A DNA stretch of 64,000 nucleotides from positions 2,559,312 through 2,623,311 of the forward strand of contig NZ_CP133594.1 of the NCBI RefSeq assembly GCF_031312535.1, written 5' to 3'. The position numbers and the translations under genes are program-made. Each line of letters begins with the position of its first letter. Position 1 is the stretch's first letter. This document shows, in pieces, positions 8,196-17,293 of the stretch. Under the pieces are notes generated by a model, which saw nothing but the letters and a program-made list of their open reading frames with translations, searched no databases and was not told the origin of the DNA. The stretch comes from Methanolobus mangrovi. GTDB taxonomy: Archaea; Halobacteriota; Methanosarcinia; Methanosarcinales; Methanosarcinaceae.

Positions 8196-8345
8196 ATGGA
8201 AGTTGAATTAACAGTAGACGGAAAAAACATTGAGATCAATCACTTTGTTCAGGCCATACTTGGCAGCACGGTAGTTGGTGCAGCCACAACCCTGCATGGT
8301 GTGGACAGGGATTGTAAAGAGATTCTCATAAAAGTAAAGCAATAA
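8196..8345 (+). CDS. 49-residue conserved-looking small protein downstream of moaA
   Basis: The ORF begins MEVELTVDGKNIEINHFVQ, continues AILGSTVVGAATTLHGVD and ends with a basic strand. AGGAG at 8183-8187 precedes the ATG by eight bases, strong support for translation. The pattern of two short beta strands, a hydrophobic helix with small residues and a final strand is that of a compact folded protein, not random sequence. It lies 14 bp after moaA and is likely co-transcribed. I recall similar short proteins in other archaea but cannot name a family, and a link to molybdopterin synthesis is only suggested by position. Confidence 0.75.
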   Translation: MEVELTVDGKNIEINHFVQAILGSTVVGAATTLHGVDRDCKEILIKVKQ

Positions 8346-8351
8346 TCTCAA

Positions 8352-8393
8352 TTCTTCTTTTTATTTGTTTTGACACCTGCTTTACAGCAGGTG
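8352..8393 (+). terminator. T-rich terminator and hairpin between convergent moaA operon and surE
   Basis: After the 49-residue gene comes a T-rich run (8352-8372) of the type that ends archaeal transcripts. It is followed by a perfect 7-bp hairpin, CACCTGC (8374-8380) with GCAGGTG (8387-8393). The right arm overlaps the last codons of surE on the other strand. Confidence 0.5.
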
Positions 8394-9170
8394 CTCAATT
8401 TCTGAAAAGTCTATCGGGGCAGTCGCATCGAGTGAGATCGGTGTTACTGATACGTTTCCATTCTGCATTATGGCATGGACATCGGTCCCTTTTTCATCGT
8501 CCACAAGCAGCTCTCCTGCTATCCAGTAATATGGTCTGCCTCTGGGGTCGCGTCTCTCTTCAACATCGGTCTTGAAGAATTTCCTTGCAAGTCGTGTTAT
8601 TTCTATTTCAGGTTCATTTTCGACGTGATGTGGTATATTAACATTGAGTAGGTCCACTTTCTCAGGAAGTCCATGCTCAAGGACTTTCTTTGCTATCCTG
8701 TTGACAACTTTTATAGCCACATCGTAGTCATGCTTGAATTCCCTGTTGTCATCGAACTTATCGCCCTCTTCCATGACCTGAATGGATGCAGCAATTGCCG
8801 GTACGCCATAACTTGCACCTTCTAGGGCAGCACCTATGGTTCCTGAAGTGGTGATCGTATCTGTACTAATATTCTCTCCTATGTTGAATCCTGAAAGAAT
8901 TAGATCCGGCATTTGTTTCATGACCGTGAATATTCCAAGTATGACTGAATCGGTGGGTGTGCCGGCAACGGCATTGACATCAATTCCGTGAATCGTGGTC
9001 TGTGTTATCCGGAGTGGTTCAAAAATAGATATTGAGCGACCAACGCCACTCTGTTGCATCATGGGGGCAGAAACCGTTACATCTCCCAGGTCAGCAACAC
9101 TTTTGTAGGCAGCATGTATGCCTGTAGAATAAACACCGTCATCATTTGTGACTAATATATTTTTCGACAT
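8382..9170 (-). CDS. surE: 5'/3'-nucleotidase SurE
   Basis: SurE hydrolyses nucleoside 5'- and 3'-monophosphates and is a metal-dependent phosphatase. At 262 residues it has the normal length. The metal-binding NDDG lies at residues 9-12, a further loop SGFNIGEN lies near 95, and TTSGTIGAALEG follows. The last region (DVEERRDPRGRPYYW) is the dimerisation extension typical of the family. The stop codon is embedded in a hairpin shared with the convergent moaA transcript end. It is flanked upstream by small hypothetical genes on the same strand. Confidence 0.95.
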   Translation of the reverse strand: MSKNILVTNDDGVYSTGIHAAYKSVADLGDVTVSAPMMQQSGVGRSISIFEPLRITQTTIHGIDVNAVAGTPTDSVILGIFTVMKQMPDLILSGFNIGENISTDTITTSGTIGAALEGASYGVPAIAASIQVMEEGDKFDDNREFKHDYDVAIKVVNRIAKKVLEHGLPEKVDLLNVNIPHHVENEPEIEITRLARKFFKTDVEERRDPRGRPYYWIAGELLVDDEKGTDVHAIMQNGNVSVTPISLDATAPIDFSEIEHLL

Positions 9171-9246
9171 GCTTACATCATTGTAAGCTCATGCCTTAAA
9201 ATTAATGGGTAAAAAAGTAAGGGATAACTATGGGATAAATGCGCAT

Positions 9247-9663
9247 TCAAACATTTGCATATATCCTGTCTTTCCTGTGCGTGGATGTTGAGAAACCTTC
9301 CTGCTCAGACATGTCAGCAAGTGTTTTTACTTCCTCAAGGACCTCTATGTTCGCACTCATTTCCTCGAGATCGGATATCATTTTTGTTATGTTGTCGTTC
9401 TGTTCAGTGCTCAGGCATGGGCTGTCCTTTACTATTTCAAGCAGTATGGATGCATCATCGATGACCTGTGCCAATATGGTTCTGTCCATGTATTCCTTTG
9501 CAAGTTCGGAATCGTTGCCTTTAAGGGTCTCGTTGAACTCATTTAGTTGTTCATCGAATAATCCAATGTCATAATGTGCACTTCTGAATATCTTTTTAAT
9601 GTAGTCCTCTCTGTATACATGTTTTGAGTTTTTGAGTACCTTCAGAAGTTTTTTATAATCCAT
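9247..9663 (-). CDS. Hypothetical helical protein, 138 residues
   Basis: I do not recognise this protein. It is predicted to be soluble and largely alpha-helical, with a basic N-terminal helix (MDYKKLLKVLKNSKHVYREDYIKK) and two long acidic amphipathic helices (about 40-75 and 85-120) that could form a helical bundle. I chose the ATG at 9663 over a GTG three codons upstream because AGGGTGA is spaced correctly before it. It is the second of two small unknown genes on the minus strand between alaS and surE. Confidence 0.7.
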   Translation of the reverse strand: MDYKKLLKVLKNSKHVYREDYIKKIFRSAHYDIGLFDEQLNEFNETLKGNDSELAKEYMDRTILAQVIDDASILLEIVKDSPCLSTEQNDNITKMISDLEEMSANIEVLEEVKTLADMSEQEGFSTSTHRKDRIYANV

Positions 9664-9766
9664 CGTTTTCACCCTATGAATGTAGGCAGGTGCCTGTTCC
9701 CTCGTTCCCGTTCTTATACTTTAACTACAGGCCCCACGATCCTAATCAATTGTAATTTTTTGCTGA

Positions 9767-10042
9767 TCAAAGAGTAGTTTCACTTTCAAGACAGTGTTTG
9801 AGAGTTTCGACCGGGGCTATCTTGTTCATGATATATGTCTGTGTAAACTGTCCGCCATTCACATCATAATCGGTTTGCATATCGATTCCATATTCCTCGT
9901 CCATCTCATCGATAATTGAATCGCAAAGGTATACTTGCAGGCTTCCGGCTCCATCCATAAAAACGGATGGTCTTACTCCTGCATTATTATATTCTTCCAC
10001 AATCCCTCTGAATACTAATGACATATATCGCATTGATTCCAT
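9767..10042 (-). CDS. Hypothetical protein, 91 residues
   Basis: A small acidic protein that I do not recognise. It has a short N-terminal helix (MRYMSLVFRGIVEEYNNAG), then alternating strand-like segments (SVFMDGAGSLQVYLCDSII) and an acidic middle (DEMDEEYGIDMQTDYD). GGTGAT on the minus strand is well placed before the ATG at 10042. There is no signal peptide or transmembrane segment. It is separated from the 138-residue gene by about 100 bp and may be transcribed with it. Confidence 0.65.
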   Translation of the reverse strand: MESMRYMSLVFRGIVEEYNNAGVRPSVFMDGAGSLQVYLCDSIIDEMDEEYGIDMQTDYDVNGGQFTQTYIMNKIAPVETLKHCLESETTL

Positions 10043-10374
10043 CGGTCATCACCAATATACTCTGGTTATGACCATGCACTTAAAGGTGATGTTGGATTAA
10101 TTCTCATGATGTGCATGAAATATTTGTTTTGTGTCCACAAAAATAATAATTTGTCATTATTTTTTAGCTGAATACGCGGCAGTAGGCTTCATGCATGATG
10201 TATATATATATATAAGCACATAAATATTGTGACTAATAATTAAATATTACAATGTTACTGGTTTGATAAGAAACGTTTTTAATCATTGGGGCGATACTTG
10301 GGAGAATAAATTAGACTAGACTATGTATTAACTTTGAATAAATTTACTAAAACAATCATTCAGTTGGAATAGTT
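10043..10374. promoter_or_regulatory. 332-bp divergent intergenic region upstream of alaS
   Basis: This AT-rich gap separates the minus-strand 91-residue gene from alaS. It holds an alternating TA tract (about 10201-10215) and several A/T-rich promoter-like stretches, including one at 10326-10355 close to the alaS ATG. I find no open frame with a Shine-Dalgarno, no GC-rich structured element and no T-box-like sequence, so alaS is not obviously controlled by a leader RNA. Confidence 0.4.
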
Positions 10375-13149
10375 ATGCTTGAAGATGAGTATCAGCTTGA
10401 TTTTTTTTCTGAGAACGGATTTGTTCGTAAACAGTGCTCTAAATGTGGAAGTCATTTCTGGACTCGTGATCTTGAAAGAGCGACATGTGGGGATGCTCCA
10501 TGTGATCCGTACTCTTTTATTGGAAACCCTGTTTTTAAGAAAAAGTTCGACCTTGCAGAAATGAGAGAATATTATCTTAATTTCTTCGAGGAGAGGGGTC
10601 ATACAAGACTCGAAAGGTATCCTGTAGTTGCAAGATGGAGAGATGACATTTATCTGACAATTGCTTCAATTGCTGATTTTCAGCCATTTGTGACTTCTGG
10701 GGAGGTTCCGCCACCTGCGAATCCATTGACGATCTCCCAGCCATGTATACGCCTGTCTGACCTTGATGCTGTAGGCCGAAGCGGTCGCCATTTGACCACT
10801 TTTGAAATGATGGCCCATCATGCTTTCAATAATCCTGGTGATGAAATATACTGGAAGGACCGCACTATGGAATTGTGTGATGAATTCCTTAATTCACTTG
10901 GAGCAGACCCCATGGCTGTTACTTACAAAGAGGAACCATGGGCTGGTGGCGGTAATGCCGGACCATGTGTTGAAGTTCTCATTGGCGGCCTTGAAGTTGG
11001 AACCCTTGTGTTCATGAACATGCAGCAATCAGAAGACGGCGACATTGTGATCAAAGGTGAAAACTATCGCAAGATGGACAACTACATTGTGGACACAGGT
11101 TATGGTCTTGAAAGATTGGTGTGGGCATCAAAAGGTTCGCCTACAATATATGATGCAGTTTTCCCTGGCATTGTAAATGAAATAATGGATCTTGCAGGTG
11201 TTAAACACGAACTTGACGATTCCGAATACGCCAACATCCTCTCTCAGAACGCCCGTCTGGCAGGTCTTATGGATGTGAGCGAAAAAGCCAATCTTTTTGA
11301 GCTAAGGAAACAGGTTGCTTCCAGCATTGGAACAACAGTCGAGAAACTGTCCTCTATTATGGAACCTGTTGAGGGTGTCTATGCGATAACCGATCACACC
11401 CGCTGCCTTACATTCATGCTTGCAGACGGTATCATTCCTTCCAACGTGAAGGCTGGTTATCTTGCAAGACTGGTGCTTCGCCGTACCCTGAGGATGATGA
11501 AGGATATGGGAATAACCATACCCTTATCCGAGATCGTAAAAATGCACATCATGAATCTTCCTGAGTATCCGGAATTCCAGGAAAAGTTCAATGTAATAGA
11601 TGACATACTTGCTCATGAGGAACAGAAGTTTGCTGATACGCTGGAACGTGGAAAGCGTATGATCCAGAAATCCGCTAAACATTACAAGGATGCAGGGGAA
11701 AAGATTCCTCTTGAAACTCTGGTAGAGATGTACGACAGCCACGGAATTCCTCCTGAGATATCAAAACAGGCAGCTTCTGAAGTCGGTGTGGATGTGGATC
11801 TTCCTGATAACTTCTATTCTCTTGTTGCTGAAGGGCATAGCAAAGCAGAACCAAAAGTAGTGAAAGTATTCCCTTACTCGGACAGGGTTGAAAAACTGCC
11901 AAAGACAAAGAAGTTGTTCTATGATGAGCCTACGAGAATGAACTTTGAGGCTGTAGTACTGGATATCTTTGACAATCATATTGTGCTTGACAGTACTCTC
12001 TTCTACCCTGAGGGCGGCGGACAGCCAGCAGACCACGGTACCATCGTCGTTGAGGATGTTGTCCTTAATGTTATAGATGTACAGGCTGTGAATGGCGTGG
12101 TCGTACATATCATAGAGGATATGGAGGATGAACTCCATCTTCGAAAGGGTGACATGGTTCTGGGTAAAGTAAACGAAGAACGTCGTATGTCCCATGCATG
12201 CCATCACACCGCAACTCACATTGTAAACGATGCGGCACGTAAGGTCCTTGGCGACCATGTATGGCAGGCAGGTGCCCAGAAATTTGTGGACAAAGCCCGT
12301 CTCGATATATCTCACTACAAGCGCATCTCCCAGGAAGAACTGAATCGTATAGAACTCATTGCCAATCGTACTGTGATGGATAACCAGCGCGTGACTGCCG
12401 AATGGATGGAAAGGGTAGACGCCGAGAAGAAATATGGTTTTGGTCTTTATCAGGGAGGCGTACCTCCTGGAAATATTATCCGTGTGCTGAAAGTAGCAGA
12501 TGATATAGAGGCATGTGGAGGTACTCACTGTGTTAGTACTGGACTTGTCGGTCCTATCAAGATGCTGAAAACAGAACGCATTCAGGACGGTGTAGAACGT
12601 ATTGAGTATTCCGCGGGTCTTGCAGCAGTCAGGGCAATGCAGGAAATGGAATCCTATCTCAGCCAGTCAGCAGATGCATTGCGTGTCAGGCCGGAACATC
12701 TTCCATCTACCATTGATCGTTTCTTCAATGAATGGAAAGAGTTCAAAAAAGAGAACCAGAGGCTGAAAGACGAGCTTGCGCACGTTCATGTCAGTCAGAT
12801 GGCAAATGAAGCTGCCATCATAGGTGGCCTTCGCCTTGTTGCAAAGGTTATTCCAAATGCTGATATCGACGAACTTGTGAAAATCGCAGGTGAGCTGACC
12901 ACTAATAAAGACACGGTAGTTCTTCTGGCAAGTGATTTTGAAGGTGTCAAGATCGTAGGCGCTGCAGGTGATGATGCATTGAAGGCCGGAGCGGATGCTG
13001 GCAAGATCGTCAGGGTAATGTCTGCAGTTGTTGGTGGCGGCGGCGGCGGTAAGCCTGGTATGGCCCGTGGCGGCGGTATTGATGTTAGCAAGATAGATGA
13101 GGCCCTTGAAAGCGGTCGCAACCTGCTTGAAGAACAGATAAGCAACTAA
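10375..13149 (+). CDS. alaS: Alanyl-tRNA synthetase, archaeal type
   Basis: AlaRS charges tRNA-Ala and hydrolyses mischarged Ser/Gly. At 924 residues it has the length of archaeal enzymes, which carry an N-terminal extension (here with CSKCGSHFWTRD and CGDAPCDPY, a zinc-ribbon-like block). The class II catalytic core includes VARWRDDIYLTIASIADFQP and WAGGGNAGPC. The editing domain shows HACHHTATH and the zinc-site partner EACGGTHC near 715. A Gly-rich DHHA1 C-terminal domain ends the protein (VVGGGGGGKPGMARGGG). The ATG lies after an AT-rich promoter; no strong Shine-Dalgarno is seen. The KaiC-like gene follows after 26 bp. Confidence 0.97.
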   Translation: MLEDEYQLDFFSENGFVRKQCSKCGSHFWTRDLERATCGDAPCDPYSFIGNPVFKKKFDLAEMREYYLNFFEERGHTRLERYPVVARWRDDIYLTIASIADFQPFVTSGEVPPPANPLTISQPCIRLSDLDAVGRSGRHLTTFEMMAHHAFNNPGDEIYWKDRTMELCDEFLNSLGADPMAVTYKEEPWAGGGNAGPCVEVLIGGLEVGTLVFMNMQQSEDGDIVIKGENYRKMDNYIVDTGYGLERLVWASKGSPTIYDAVFPGIVNEIMDLAGVKHELDDSEYANILSQNARLAGLMDVSEKANLFELRKQVASSIGTTVEKLSSIMEPVEGVYAITDHTRCLTFMLADGIIPSNVKAGYLARLVLRRTLRMMKDMGITIPLSEIVKMHIMNLPEYPEFQEKFNVIDDILAHEEQKFADTLERGKRMIQKSAKHYKDAGEKIPLETLVEMYDSHGIPPEISKQAASEVGVDVDLPDNFYSLVAEGHSKAEPKVVKVFPYSDRVEKLPKTKKLFYDEPTRMNFEAVVLDIFDNHIVLDSTLFYPEGGGQPADHGTIVVEDVVLNVIDVQAVNGVVVHIIEDMEDELHLRKGDMVLGKVNEERRMSHACHHTATHIVNDAARKVLGDHVWQAGAQKFVDKARLDISHYKRISQEELNRIELIANRTVMDNQRVTAEWMERVDAEKKYGFGLYQGGVPPGNIIRVLKVADDIEACGGTHCVSTGLVGPIKMLKTERIQDGVERIEYSAGLAAVRAMQEMESYLSQSADALRVRPEHLPSTIDRFFNEWKEFKKENQRLKDELAHVHVSQMANEAAIIGGLRLVAKVIPNADIDELVKIAGELTTNKDTVVLLASDFEGVKIVGAAGDDALKAGADAGKIVRVMSAVVGGGGGGKPGMARGGGIDVSKIDEALESGRNLLEEQISN

Positions 13150-13175
13150 TATAGCAATTAATACGAGGATTTGAA

Positions 13176-14516
13176 ATGATACCTGGTGAGGTCAAGGAGT
13201 TCTTCTCATCCCAGTTTGGCAAGTCTCTTCTTGTCAAAGGGAAACCGGGGACGGGAAAGACGACATTTGTCTTTGGTATACTCGATGAAGTGTGTTCAGA
13301 AGGCAATTGTGTCTATATCTCGCCACGTATCGATAAATCTTCAGAGTATGGGAAATATCCCTGGATAGAGGGCGATTTCAACAACAATGAGGATTTCCTC
13401 CGGATGCTTGCATCCCGAATAAAAGTGATATGGGAGTCCAGTGAATCCAAGCCAATAATCGTTGTGGATTCCATTGATTCACTTAGTATCGCTACAACGC
13501 GATCTGCAAACTGGGAAGATAACAAGTTCGAGCTTGAGCGTTTGCTCTTTGATTTTTCCAGAAAGGTAAATGCAGATCTCATTATGATTACCGAGCAAAC
13601 GGGTGTAACTTCTCTTGACTATCTGGTAGATGGTGTTGTTTCCCTTGAGATCAGGGATATATCAGATAATGATATCAGAAAGGTTAATTTGCTCAAGATA
13701 CGCGGAGTGGAGCTATCACAGTCAAGATATCCTTTTACTCTCGATGGTGGTAAGTTCAATAGCTTCAAACCATTCACAGTATCATACCCGGAACAAACCC
13801 AGGTTCCACAACCATTGCCTGATCCTATTGAAAGTAAGATCTCAACAGGTATCCGTGATTTTGATGCGATACTTGGAGGCGGTTACCAGAAAGGAAGCTT
13901 TAATCTATTCGAGATCACAAGTGGTGTAGGTGATTCATTTTACAGTTTACTTTTACCGACATTCATTAATCACCTGAACATGGGCCGCGGCCTTCTCAGT
14001 ATGCCTACTGAAGGTACAAGTGTTGAAACCGAAAAGCGTATGATATTTCCTTTTACAGGTGACAATCACTTCCATGGACAGTTCGTTGGATTTGAGATAC
14101 GTGACCTGAAAGGTAGGATACCTACCTACATTGAACCATTTTCAGGAAATGTTTACAAAGATATGGATGTGTTCCACAAGGCCAAGAATGAGATGATGCG
14201 GCAATATGGCTCTCCGATCCTTGATTATATGGGTCTTGACAGTATGGAATACAATTATGGGTGGGAGAACATTGGTTCAATCATCGGGCAGATGGCATCT
14301 ATTACAAAGACGACTGAGAATGTTGTTCTTGCCGTTACGAAACATGGGCAGAGAATAACAGAAACTGTTGCTCATATGGCTACAACCCACTGGAAATTTG
14401 AAAACGTTGACAAAACTCTTGTTATGTATGGTGTCGTACCTAAAACCGGTATTTTTGCAGTTCAGATGGAATTTGTTCATGGTTATCCGCAGGTTCGTCT
14501 TACTCCTATGAAATAA
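13176..14516 (+). CDS. Double-domain KaiC/RAD55-like ATPase
   Basis: A 446-residue RecA-superfamily protein with two KaiC-like halves. The first half is intact: Walker A KGKPGTGKTT at about 21-30 and Walker B IIVVDSID near 95. The second half (from ISTGIRDFDAILGGG near 222) keeps the KaiC entry motif but its P-loop is replaced by ITSGVGDS, so it probably does not bind ATP canonically. GAGGAT is well spaced before the ATG. Archaeal proteins of this type often act as signalling ATPases; its place beside two receiver-domain proteins and near the archaellum operon suggests a signalling role, which is inference. Confidence 0.82.
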   Translation: MIPGEVKEFFSSQFGKSLLVKGKPGTGKTTFVFGILDEVCSEGNCVYISPRIDKSSEYGKYPWIEGDFNNNEDFLRMLASRIKVIWESSESKPIIVVDSIDSLSIATTRSANWEDNKFELERLLFDFSRKVNADLIMITEQTGVTSLDYLVDGVVSLEIRDISDNDIRKVNLLKIRGVELSQSRYPFTLDGGKFNSFKPFTVSYPEQTQVPQPLPDPIESKISTGIRDFDAILGGGYQKGSFNLFEITSGVGDSFYSLLLPTFINHLNMGRGLLSMPTEGTSVETEKRMIFPFTGDNHFHGQFVGFEIRDLKGRIPTYIEPFSGNVYKDMDVFHKAKNEMMRQYGSPILDYMGLDSMEYNYGWENIGSIIGQMASITKTTENVVLAVTKHGQRITETVAHMATTHWKFENVDKTLVMYGVVPKTGIFAVQMEFVHGYPQVRLTPMK

Positions 14517-14610
14517 CTATTTTAGTGCAGCAAGTTCATTATCTTCCCAAACATTAATAAGAAAATAAAACTAATAATATTTACTAAACAAAATTAAAAG
14601 GTACTTGTCA

Positions 14611-15666
14611 ATGAATGTTCAAACGCAGGAAATCCTTACAGCCATCAGGAAAGAACTGTCCAATAAGAACGCATTATTCTTTGCTCCGGTTGACAGTTTC
14701 ATAGAGCGTCTGGTATACTTTTATGTGTCTTATATACTAAAAGAAGATTCTGACCGGGCAGTAGTGTGGTTGTGTCTGAACGCTTCCAGGGATAAGATAC
14801 TTACTCGTTTTGAAGATTTTGGGTTTGATATAGGGACTGAAGGCAAAATGTTCTTCATTGATATCGATGCACCCGGTAAACAGCATTATGAAGATACCTT
14901 GTATTGCAATTCAGTTGCCGACTATACAAAGATGGCTTCGCATATATCTAACATCTTTCAAAGTAATCCGCATTCTCTGCTCATCATAGATAATATGAAT
15001 GTGCTGGCAAGTGACACAATACAGGTAGTCGAAAATTTCATCAAGTTCATTGAAAAGAAGGTAGCTGAGTCTGATGGGAGTATTCTGTCGATGCTTTCCA
15101 GGAACATCCTGCCTTCTGAAATAGAAGTCCTTATAACTTCTTTCTTTGAAGTTGTTATAGAGATTACCAATGTAGGGGAGATACACACTGAGATTGGTCT
15201 GAAGGATTTTGATTTCCGTTACTCTGTTGAGGATGGTTCGATCGAATTCGAACCGATACAGAAGAAGATTAAGCGGGATCGACTAAAAATCCTGATTGTT
15301 GATGATGAGCCGGATATTCCTGAATTGTTGAAGCTCTCTCTTATTAGCGAACCTTATGATTTCATTGTGGCACACAATGGCGAAGAAGCAATAGAACTTA
15401 CCTTAAAAGAACTCCCTGACCTTATTCTTCTTGATATCATGATGCCTGATATGGATGGTTATGAGGTTGTAGAGCATCTTAAAAAGAGTAAGGCAGCAAG
15501 CGACATTCCTGTAATAATGATTTCTGCCAAGACTGCTATTGAGGACAAGGTAAAGGGAATGGAACTTGGTATTGATGATTATATTTCCAAACCATTTGAC
15601 AAGCGAGAAGTCAAGGCGAGGATTAAGATGGTGATGAGGCGTTTGGGTTGGGTCGAAGAGGAATAA
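14611..15666 (+). CDS. Pseudo-KaiC domain fused to a response-regulator receiver
   Basis: A 351-residue two-domain protein. The N-terminal 215 residues look like a KaiC/RecA fold without a working P-loop (FAPVDSFIERL where GxxxxGKT would be) but with a Walker-B-like strand SLLIIDNMN near 125. The C-terminal receiver domain is complete: acidic pair VDDE at about 230-233, phosphoacceptor Asp near 275 (LLDIMMPDMDG) and SKPF lysine near 327. A TTG two codons upstream is possible, but ATG is preferred. With the KaiC-like gene upstream and the CheY-like gene downstream it forms a same-strand three-gene set. Confidence 0.85.
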   Translation: MNVQTQEILTAIRKELSNKNALFFAPVDSFIERLVYFYVSYILKEDSDRAVVWLCLNASRDKILTRFEDFGFDIGTEGKMFFIDIDAPGKQHYEDTLYCNSVADYTKMASHISNIFQSNPHSLLIIDNMNVLASDTIQVVENFIKFIEKKVAESDGSILSMLSRNILPSEIEVLITSFFEVVIEITNVGEIHTEIGLKDFDFRYSVEDGSIEFEPIQKKIKRDRLKILIVDDEPDIPELLKLSLISEPYDFIVAHNGEEAIELTLKELPDLILLDIMMPDMDGYEVVEHLKKSKAASDIPVIMISAKTAIEDKVKGMELGIDDYISKPFDKREVKARIKMVMRRLGWVEEE

Positions 15667-15732
15667 TTATATAGTTCTGTAATATATTCTCTACAGAATA
15701 TTATTTTATATCTTTTTCAGGAGCTGTAAATT

Positions 15733-16107
15733 ATGTGTCCCAAAGTTATGGTTGTAGATGATGAGCCAGATACCATTGACCTCATAAAATTGATCTTGGA
15801 GGCTGAAGACATCGAAGTTGTCGGAGCAAAAAGTGGTTTAGAATGTCTTGAGTTCATTGCTACTGAAAGACCTGACGCCATTTTGCTTGACATCATGATG
15901 CCTGATATGAATGGATGGGAAACTTTTCACAAAATAAAGGAAAAAGAGCCATGTTTGCCTGTGGCTATGCTTACTGTGAAAAGCCAGGAATTTGACAAGA
16001 TGCTTGGTCTGCATGTTTTAAAAGCAGATGATTATATCACCAAACCTTTTAGCAGGAAAGAACTTATTAAAAGAACAAAGGAATTGCTTGAAATGCAATT
16101 TCAATGA
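15733..16107 (+). CDS. Stand-alone CheY-like response regulator
   Basis: A 124-residue single receiver domain without an output domain. The acidic cluster DDE is at residues 9-11, the phosphoacceptor Asp at 53 (LLDIMMPDMNG), the conserved Thr near 86 and the Lys in ITKPF near 109, so it should be phosphorylatable. It resembles the receiver of the preceding fusion protein and may be derived from it. No histidine kinase or che gene is in the window, so its partner is unknown. Its end overlaps the convergent methyltransferase gene by seven bases. Confidence 0.9.
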   Translation: MCPKVMVVDDEPDTIDLIKLILEAEDIEVVGAKSGLECLEFIATERPDAILLDIMMPDMNGWETFHKIKEKEPCLPVAMLTVKSQEFDKMLGLHVLKADDYITKPFSRKELIKRTKELLEMQFQ

Positions 16108-17132
16108 TACAGCACTTCGCACAAAATTGCATCATTTCCTTTTAGGAAAAGATGTGCCTTCCTTTCACCATCAAGTTCTTTTTCCAGTTCATTGCGTGTT
16201 TCCCAGTATCTTTCAGGTTCTATTGATGCCCTGATAATAACTGTTCCAAAAGAATTCTGTTTCAGGTATGAGTTTATCTCTGTGGTATCAAACTCCATGA
16301 CCTGTAGGACCTTATAACTGTTCTTGAACAATTTGCATTCCAATGGCTGATAAGAGCTTACTAAGACTCTTTTTTCATCGATCTCAAATATGTTGATGTT
16401 ATTTGCTGGCTCATTGAAGTGTAATGCCAGTTGCTCAAGAAGACCTGCTTTTGTGACACATTCCTCTGGCTCATATGCATATATTCCGGGTTTATCCGTT
16501 CTACTCGCATTTATTTTCTCGTCACTTTTTCTTATGATGGCGCTGCCTGGTAATGCAATCGCAGAAACATCAGCTTTTTTCAGCTTACCAAAATAGAGAT
16601 TCAGGCGATTTAGTTTGCCTTCAAGGGACATATATTCCTTTTCACAATCAAAAGGTATCTTTTCCGGAGATATCTGAGGCGGGGCTTCGAATGCAAAGTT
16701 AGAACATTTTTCAGCATATGCTTGCATAACTTTAGGTATGGGTGGGCTCAGATTATCGATGTTTCTTTCTTTTTCAGTAGGGGCTCTTGCAGGGTCTGAG
16801 AATACCACATCAAGTTTTGGCAATTGTGCTATTACCTCTGGTGAAAGCGCATCTCCGGTGATGAACTCTATGTTGCTGACACCCATTATCTGTGCATTCT
16901 TTTTAGCGTAGGCTATTTTCTTTGGGTCTATCTCTATTGCATAAACATGGTCACACCATTTTGCAAAATATATTGCCTGTCCGCCGATACCGCAACTGAT
17001 GTCGGCTATCACCTTACATTGTAATCTCTTTGCCCTGTACTCTGCAACCGGTTCAGGAGTTGCAAATCGAATTCCGTCCTTATCGGATTTCATTTCAGTT
17101 TTGAATTGTTTCTTGCGTGCCAAATGGATCAA
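16101..17132 (-). CDS. Class I SAM-dependent methyltransferase with THUMP-like C-terminus
   Basis: A 343-residue methyltransferase. Motif I, IADISCGIGGQAIYFAKW, lies near 42, followed by an acidic motif II (YAIEID) and a motif IV written SDPARAP, which replaces the NPPY/DPPY of N- or base-methyltransferases. The C-terminal third resembles the THUMP-like RNA-binding domain found in bacterial and archaeal relatives. Its substrate is probably RNA but is not established. It is convergent with the CheY-like gene and divergent from the archaellum operon, so it interrupts the motility neighbourhood. Confidence 0.8.
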   Translation of the reverse strand: MIHLARKKQFKTEMKSDKDGIRFATPEPVAEYRAKRLQCKVIADISCGIGGQAIYFAKWCDHVYAIEIDPKKIAYAKKNAQIMGVSNIEFITGDALSPEVIAQLPKLDVVFSDPARAPTEKERNIDNLSPPIPKVMQAYAEKCSNFAFEAPPQISPEKIPFDCEKEYMSLEGKLNRLNLYFGKLKKADVSAIALPGSAIIRKSDEKINASRTDKPGIYAYEPEECVTKAGLLEQLALHFNEPANNINIFEIDEKRVLVSSYQPLECKLFKNSYKVLQVMEFDTTEINSYLKQNSFGTVIIRASIEPERYWETRNELEKELDGERKAHLFLKGNDAILCEVLYH

Positions 17133-17191
17133 TTACGTAAAGTCGCATAAATGATTTAAAATCATCTGAATGCATTATTATTTTCAATACT

Positions 17192-17228
17192 AATCAGATT
17201 CTGATTTTATTCAAAATTTATATATATT
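17192..17228 (+). promoter_or_regulatory. Archaellum operon promoter with upstream dyad
   Basis: A TATA-rich box (about 17219-17228) lies upstream of arlC/D/E. Just before it sits a perfect dyad, AATCAG-ATT-CTGATT (17192-17206), in the position expected for a regulator that recruits or blocks the basal factors. The ATG at 17294 is preceded by GTGA, so the leader would be about 40 bases. Confidence 0.45.
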
Positions 17229-17293
17229 ATTGGTGGTATATTGCCTCTTATATACACATCTTCCTCATTATATTAATTATCACCAGTGAAATC

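Noticed and set aside
10201..10215. Alternating TA tract as a replication or recombination element
   Set aside because: Short simple repeat in an AT-rich promoter region with no iterons or Cdc6 gene nearby.
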